62,926 nucleotides of DNA from a virus, in IMG/VR virus record IMGVR_UViG_3300025598_002100, positions 1 to 62,926 of that record; one strand, 5' to 3'. Below are positions 59,416 to 62,926 of the stretch, piece by piece. The first letter of the stretch is position 1. Each line of letters starts with the position of its first letter. The notes beneath the pieces were generated by a model that searched no databases, had not been told where the DNA came from, and worked only from the letters and a program-made list of their open reading frames with translations. A program made the translations under genes and the position numbers.

Positions 59416-59871
59416 ATGAAATTAATAGCGCATAGAGGGCTTACTCAAGGTCCTGATAAAAAAATCGAGAATCGACCCGAACAAATTTTAAAAACAATCG
59501 AGCAAGGATTTGATTGTGAAATCGACTTATGGGTGATTAATTCAGAATTATGGTTAGGACATGACAATCCACAATACTTAATTAAAGAAGAATTTTTAAA
59601 AAGTAATAGTTTAAACTTTTGGATACATGCTAAGAATCTAGCAACATTGCGTTGGTTAACTTCTACTACATTTTACAAATATTTTTGGCATCAGAATGAT
59701 GATTTCGTGCTTACCAGTAATAATTTTATCTGGACATTCCCTGGTAAAGAGCTAACTTCTGTTAGCATAAATGTATTACCTGAATGGTATGATCCGGAAT
59801 TTAAAAACCTTAATACAAATTGTTATGGCATTTGTAGCGATTATGTACAAATTATAAAAGAAAAATTATGA
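59416..59871 (+). CDS. GDPD-like phosphodiesterase domain protein
   Basis: A 151-residue protein with MKLIAHRGLTQGPDKKIENR (His-Arg and Glu-Asn of the glycerophosphodiester phosphodiesterase core), then DCEIDLWVINSELWLGHD and FWIHAKNLATLRW. This is a short GDPD/PI-PLC-like barrel as found in capsule clusters. It could act on a phosphodiester-linked polymer. Shorter than typical GDPD enzymes (about 240 residues), so activity is uncertain. Confidence 0.7.
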   Translation: MKLIAHRGLTQGPDKKIENRPEQILKTIEQGFDCEIDLWVINSELWLGHDNPQYLIKEEFLKSNSLNFWIHAKNLATLRWLTSTTFYKYFWHQNDDFVLTSNNFIWTFPGKELTSVSINVLPEWYDPEFKNLNTNCYGICSDYVQIIKEKL

Positions 59872-60554
59872 TAAGTTTATTATGTCCTAGTAGAGGTCAA
59901 CCCGAATTAGCCTCTAAAATGATAAAGTCGGCTATAGCATTGGCCGGAGCTCCGATCGAAATACAATTATACTTAAACGACGACGACCCGAAATTACAAC
60001 AATATCTTGATCTAATCGATTCAAAATATATTTCAATAGGACCAGACCGTAGCCCTATATATAGTTGGAACATAATGGCAGAAAAGGCTAAGTATGATTA
60101 CCTGTTTTTAATCGGACATGATGGATGGTTTGAAACAGAAAATTGGGTTCCGAAGATTATAAAACATTTTGATAATTATCCGGACAAGATTGCGTTCGTA
60201 TATCCTTCTGTCGACGGATTAGAATGGGAAGAAGGATTTTTAACTGCAGATCATTGTCCTCATTTTTGTATACATAAAAATTGGGTTAAAACGCTAGGTT
60301 ATTTTCTCCCTCCTCAATTTCATCATTGGTATGTGGATACCTGGTATAGAGAAATTGCAAAAATGTTAGGAAGATATCATATAGTTACAGATGTTAAAAC
60401 TCCGTTGTTAGTAGATATTAAAGATGAACTATGGGAAAGAAAAGATAGATTTTGTAATAGAGAAAAAGACCATTGGCTTTGGCGTAATACACAACGTTGG
60501 CTACATGCTGATGCATATGCATTGCATCAATTTATATTAAATTTTAAACAATAA
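59868..60554 (+). CDS. Glycosyltransferase, GT2-like
   Basis: A 228-residue protein overlapping the previous stop (ATGA). It starts MISLLCPSRGQPELASKMIK, a GT2-like opening, with IGPDRSPIYSWNIMAEKAKY and FLIGHDGWFET. No full D-x-D is visible; GHDGW may supply the metal site. Acceptor unknown. Confidence 0.65.
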   Translation: MISLLCPSRGQPELASKMIKSAIALAGAPIEIQLYLNDDDPKLQQYLDLIDSKYISIGPDRSPIYSWNIMAEKAKYDYLFLIGHDGWFETENWVPKIIKHFDNYPDKIAFVYPSVDGLEWEEGFLTADHCPHFCIHKNWVKTLGYFLPPQFHHWYVDTWYREIAKMLGRYHIVTDVKTPLLVDIKDELWERKDRFCNREKDHWLWRNTQRWLHADAYALHQFILNFKQ

Positions 60555-60567
60555 AAAGGAATTAAAA

Positions 60568-61449
60568 ATGAAAGCTCTTTTTACAGGTGGGTTAGGCGAT
60601 TTTATTGGAGCTGAAAGTTTCATGACAGAATTTGAAAAAGATTCCGTCACTGAAGTATTATGGGCAACACGTAATAGAGAAGAAATACGCTCTGCTGTAA
60701 ATTTAAAAGATATTTTTCCTAATTTAGAAAAAGAAACAATTATGTATGATAATTTTTGTGATGAACGACCAACTAAACCATGGCAACCCGGTGATCGTTT
60801 TATTAATATACATCGTAAAGAAGATTTAAATCGTATGTGCGGGTTAAATCTCACCGATCAAGAAATGGCAGATATAACTGATTGCGGGCTTGACCCTACT
60901 TTAGAAAGAATATTCAAAGGTCATAGATGGCAGAGCAGCAGAATTACTACTCGTAGCGCTTGGCCTGATATTGGTAGATTTAATTTACCACACCGTTATG
61001 TAGTAATACATCCTTGGAGCGATGCTGAAATTAATGGTAGAGAATTCGATGATAATGATTGGAATCATATTTTTAAATTTCTTGACCAAAATAATATTAT
61101 AGGTGTAGTTGTAAATCGAAGTACTAAGACCGCTCCGTTACATACAAAATTAATAGATTTAACCAATCAAACTAATTTAAAAGAAACATTTAACATTATT
61201 ACAAAAGCAGAAATGTGTATATTGTGTGCAAGTAGTTTAGCATGTTTTGCTACAAAAATATTTCCAAAAGATAAAATTTGGTTAAAAGGCGGCGTTGAAC
61301 ACATGTTTTCACAGTGGGCTACTTATTTTTATCACGGACCATTTTTAAACCCGAAAGATATTATTTTTAAAAATTTATCAATTTTAAATTCTTATTCTAA
61401 TAAAAATCAATCTAAAATGCTTGACCAAGGAACATTAACACTGTTATAA
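60568..61449 (+). CDS. Glycosyltransferase, GT9/heptosyltransferase-like
   Basis: A 293-residue GT-B-type protein: N-terminal MKALFTGGLGDFIGAESFM, C-terminal VVIHPWSDAEINGREFD, then IGVVVNRSTK and MCILCASSLACFATKIF. This resembles the ADP-heptose:LPS heptosyltransferase fold. Good AAAAGG ribosome site. It could alter LPS or another envelope glycan. Confidence 0.65.
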   Translation: MKALFTGGLGDFIGAESFMTEFEKDSVTEVLWATRNREEIRSAVNLKDIFPNLEKETIMYDNFCDERPTKPWQPGDRFINIHRKEDLNRMCGLNLTDQEMADITDCGLDPTLERIFKGHRWQSSRITTRSAWPDIGRFNLPHRYVVIHPWSDAEINGREFDDNDWNHIFKFLDQNNIIGVVVNRSTKTAPLHTKLIDLTNQTNLKETFNIITKAEMCILCASSLACFATKIFPKDKIWLKGGVEHMFSQWATYFYHGPFLNPKDIIFKNLSILNSYSNKNQSKMLDQGTLTLL

Positions 61450-61455
61450 TAAAAT

Positions 61456-62298
61456 ATGAATAATTTAACTATCGTAGCTGTAACTACAGTAAAACATGCT
61501 TTAACTAGCAAAGCAATTGAACAAGCAGTGCAAGTAACTAATTCAAAGAATGTATTAGTTATTAGTGATCAAGACTTATATCCCGGATCTGTTCATATAG
61601 ATACAGATCCTCTCTCTATTAGAGATTATAGCGAGATAGTATTTCATAATCTAATCGACTATATCGAAACAGATCATTTTATGATGGTCCAATACGATGG
61701 AATGCCAACTGATGCTACATTTTGGGATAATGACTATTTGAAATATGATTATATCGGTGCAGTTTGGCCATGGGCACCCGAAGGATTAAATGTTGGTAAC
61801 GGTGGATTTAGTATTAGAAGTCGAAAATTATTAGAAGCCTGCCAAACATTACCATTTGGATTAGAAGAATTTGGTAAAGACAAAGATATTGAAGATGCAA
61901 CTATTTGTCGTTATTATAGAAAAACGTTAGAACAGCAAGGAATACAATTTGCTACAAGTGATTTGGCAAAAAAGTTTTCTGCAGAATTACCTGGAGGAAA
62001 ATTCGACACATTCGGGTTTCACGGTACATTATGTCTACCATTTTATTTAAATGATGTTCATATGGAATTTTATATCAATAATATGACAGATCAAATGTTA
62101 AACGATCCTATACAAATCAGAATTGCATATGGTTTGTTTAAAGCAGGCAAATATTATCATTTAGAAAATTTTATGGATCATGCGGTATCGTTAGTTCCGA
62201 ATTTTAAACAAATATTATTGAATCAATTTCCGCAAGACAACAAATTTTTTCCGGAATTTAGTTTAAATGATTTGGAAAGTTTGTTAATTAACTATTGA
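61456..62298 (+). CDS. DUF5672-type glycosyltransferase-like protein
   Basis: A 280-residue protein with DHFMMVQYDGMPTDATFW, YIGAVWPWAPEGLNVGNGGF and SIRSRKLLEACQ, then DIEDATICRYYRK. This series is characteristic of DUF5672, a GT-like family in polysaccharide and phage gene clusters. The C-terminal 60 residues look helical (PIQIRIAYGLFKAGKYY). Last gene of the glycan island. Confidence 0.82.
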   Translation: MNNLTIVAVTTVKHALTSKAIEQAVQVTNSKNVLVISDQDLYPGSVHIDTDPLSIRDYSEIVFHNLIDYIETDHFMMVQYDGMPTDATFWDNDYLKYDYIGAVWPWAPEGLNVGNGGFSIRSRKLLEACQTLPFGLEEFGKDKDIEDATICRYYRKTLEQQGIQFATSDLAKKFSAELPGGKFDTFGFHGTLCLPFYLNDVHMEFYINNMTDQMLNDPIQIRIAYGLFKAGKYYHLENFMDHAVSLVPNFKQILLNQFPQDNKFFPEFSLNDLESLLINY

Positions 62299-62323
62299 CA
62301 GCAGGGATAAATAAACGTATATT
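62295..62323 (+). promoter_or_regulatory. Sigma70-type promoter
   Basis: Perfect TTGACA and TATATT with a 17 nt spacer, overlapping the end of the previous gene. Start predicted near 62330. Confidence 0.7.
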
Positions 62324-62369
62324 AAATATCTATGTTGTAATGCATAGACTTAATAAACAAGGAATAATA

Positions 62370-62513
62370 ATGATAATTGCAGCGACATTTAGAACTCATA
62401 ATAGTAAGACCTTTAAAGCAGGGTTCATACCCGCTTGGTCGTCGATTATGAATTATTCATATGATCGCGGCCAAGAAGGGAGTCCGGGGTCCGGAAGTGA
62501 GATGTTAGAGTAA
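62370..62513 (+). CDS. Possible small protein, 47 aa
   Basis: An ATG preceded by AAGGAA within a short unit bounded by a promoter (62295) and a terminator (62542). The protein MIIAATFRTHNSKTFKAGFI... has no recognisable family. The same 240-nt transcript could instead be a small RNA, as it holds paired segments (GCAGGGT with ACCCGC). Low confidence. Confidence 0.35.
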   Translation: MIIAATFRTHNSKTFKAGFIPAWSSIMNYSYDRGQEGSPGSGSEMLE

Positions 62514-62541
62514 CAACAAAACATCTAAAACCACTTAAAGG

Positions 62542-62576
62542 ACCCTAGGATTAAGAACCCTGGGGTTTTTGTTTTT
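62542..62576 (+). terminator. Intrinsic terminator
   Basis: ACCCTAGG and CCTGGGGT form an eight-base stem with one G-U pair, followed by TTTTTGTTTTT. It closes the promoter-62295 unit. Confidence 0.8.
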
Positions 62577-62686
62577 AGCAGTGTGAAAATAGGGTAACGA
62601 GGACCCTGCAGCGCACTATAAACATGCTGTAAACGGGCGGAACCGGGGATCAAACCTGTGGCGAAAACGCAGGGAGTAAAATCCGG
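62577..62686. other. Gene-free spacer before the tRNA
   Basis: No reading frame or promoter is evident. It is G+C-richer than the average of the window and contains local pairs such as AGGGT with ACCCT (near 62592-62608), so part of it may be structured RNA or processing sequence. Nothing definite can be assigned. Confidence 0.4.
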
Positions 62687-62736
62687 AATTTATATACTAA
62701 AGCATACCTAGTGTAGTATGCTTTAGTATATAAATT
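62687..62736. repeat. Perfect 21-bp inverted repeat
   Basis: Arms at 62687-62707 and 62716-62736 are perfectly complementary over 21 bases around the 8-base loop CTAGTGTA. It lies 4 nt before tRNA-Tyr. It could be an RNase III/processing site or a remnant of a mobile element. Confidence 0.85.
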
Positions 62737-62740
62737 ATTT

Positions 62741-62825
62741 GGGTAAGCGCCGGAGTGAGAGAGCCGGATTTGACTGTAAATCAAACGTTCCGACTGAGTA
62801 GGTGCGAATCCTACCTTACCCACCA
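62741..62825 (+). tRNA. tRNA-Tyr (GTA)
   Basis: Acceptor stem GGGTAAG (62741-62747) pairs with CTTACCC (62815-62821). Anticodon GTA is at 62776-62778 in TGACTGTAAATCA. The long variable arm (CGTTCCGACTGAG) is that of a class II tRNA-Tyr, and the T-arm is GTAGGTGCGAATCCTAC. The 3' CCA is encoded (62823-62825). It reads Tyr codons, which are common in these AT-rich genes. Confidence 0.95.
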
Positions 62826-62831
62826 AATAAT

Positions 62832-62926
62832 GCGGCAGTAAGTGCGTAATGGGCTAGTGGTGGCCAATCCTGTCTACATGGATCCAATGTAACGGTTGCA
62901 CCTTGATGTAGGTTCGAATCCTATCT
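62832..62926 (+). tRNA. Truncated tRNA-like element at window end
   Basis: A canonical T-arm GTAGG-TTCGAAT-CCTAT lies at 62908-62924, and the last bases CT could begin an acceptor 3' strand pairing with GCGGCAG at 62832-62838. The D-arm and anticodon do not fold convincingly, so the isotype is not assigned. The element runs off the window. Confidence 0.45.

Noticed and set aside
62832-62926. Amber-suppressor tRNA (anticodon CTA) in the truncated element
   Set aside because: The loop GTCTACA would put CTA at the anticodon, but the stem has a T-T mismatch and position 37 would be a pyrimidine; the D-arm also fails.
1-62926. CRISPR array, integrase or insertion sequence
   Set aside because: No regularly spaced repeats, recombinase-like genes or transposase motifs were seen in the window.

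Overview
The window looks like part of the genome of a large, T4-like, contractile-tailed phage of a Gram-negative host. I see no terminase, portal or major capsid gene here, so this rests on indirect evidence. Genes are densely packed and often overlap by ATGA or TAATG. The DNA is AT-rich. A class Ia ribonucleotide reductase set (nrdA, nrdB, glutaredoxin) has a GIY-YIG homing endonuclease in the nrdA-nrdB gap. Many small proteins resemble families I recall from cyanophages and pelagimyophages. Two promoter classes recur: sigma70-type (TTGxxx, 16-18 nt, TATAAT-like) and a T4-late-type octamer (TATAAATA or GATAAATA) just upstream of structural-looking genes. No CRISPR array, integrase or insertion sequence was seen.

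Layout. 0-3.6 kb: end of a giant multidomain glycosyltransferase. 3.6-8.5 kb: a metalloprotease/GH19 lysozyme-like fusion, a TPR plus outer-membrane-barrel protein, and two exported multiheme c-type cytochromes with 5 and 7 CxxCH motifs. 8.6-9.2 kb: three small reverse-strand genes. 9.3-16.4 kb: late virion-type genes, including a likely head-core protein, a PD-(D/E)XK nuclease and a pectate-lyase-fold tail spike. 16.4-24.3 kb: nucleotide metabolism, two homing endonucleases and an NlpC/P60-like protein. 24.3-33.5 kb: LpxH-like phosphoesterase, ferredoxin-FAD oxidoreductase, ClpX, ribosomal protein bS21, nucleases and a peroxiredoxin. 33.5-38.4 kb: a DUF2828/vWA gene behind a structured leader RNA, a glycosyltransferase, and a ~0.5 kb structured non-coding RNA with its own promoter. 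38.4-43.3 kb: rmlB/rmlA/rmlD-like sugar genes, Hsp20, ClpS, heme oxygenase and a ferredoxin-dependent bilin reductase. 43.3-50.3 kb: a curli-like secretion operon (CsgF, CsgG, curlin-repeat protein, FecR-domain protein, second curlin-repeat protein) ending in a CHASE2 adenylate/guanylate cyclase. 50.3-62.3 kb: holin-like small proteins and a large glycosyltransferase/methyltransferase island on both strands. 62.3 kb to the end: a small promoter-terminator unit, a long perfect hairpin, tRNA-Tyr and a truncated tRNA-like element.

How the genes may work together (inference). The phage appears to remodel host redox and heme chemistry (exported cytochromes, ferredoxin-FAD oxidoreductase, heme oxygenase, bilin reductase, peroxiredoxin). 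It may reprogram proteolysis and translation (ClpX, ClpS, Hsp20, bS21), and it supplies its own fibre-secretion and cyclic-nucleotide module. The cytochrome/barrel group and the curli/cyclase operon are the two most unusual systems. A DUF2828 protein preceded by a Y-RNA-like leader and an unidentified 0.5 kb RNA are the most promising RNA leads. All family names come from reading sequence motifs; no database search was run.
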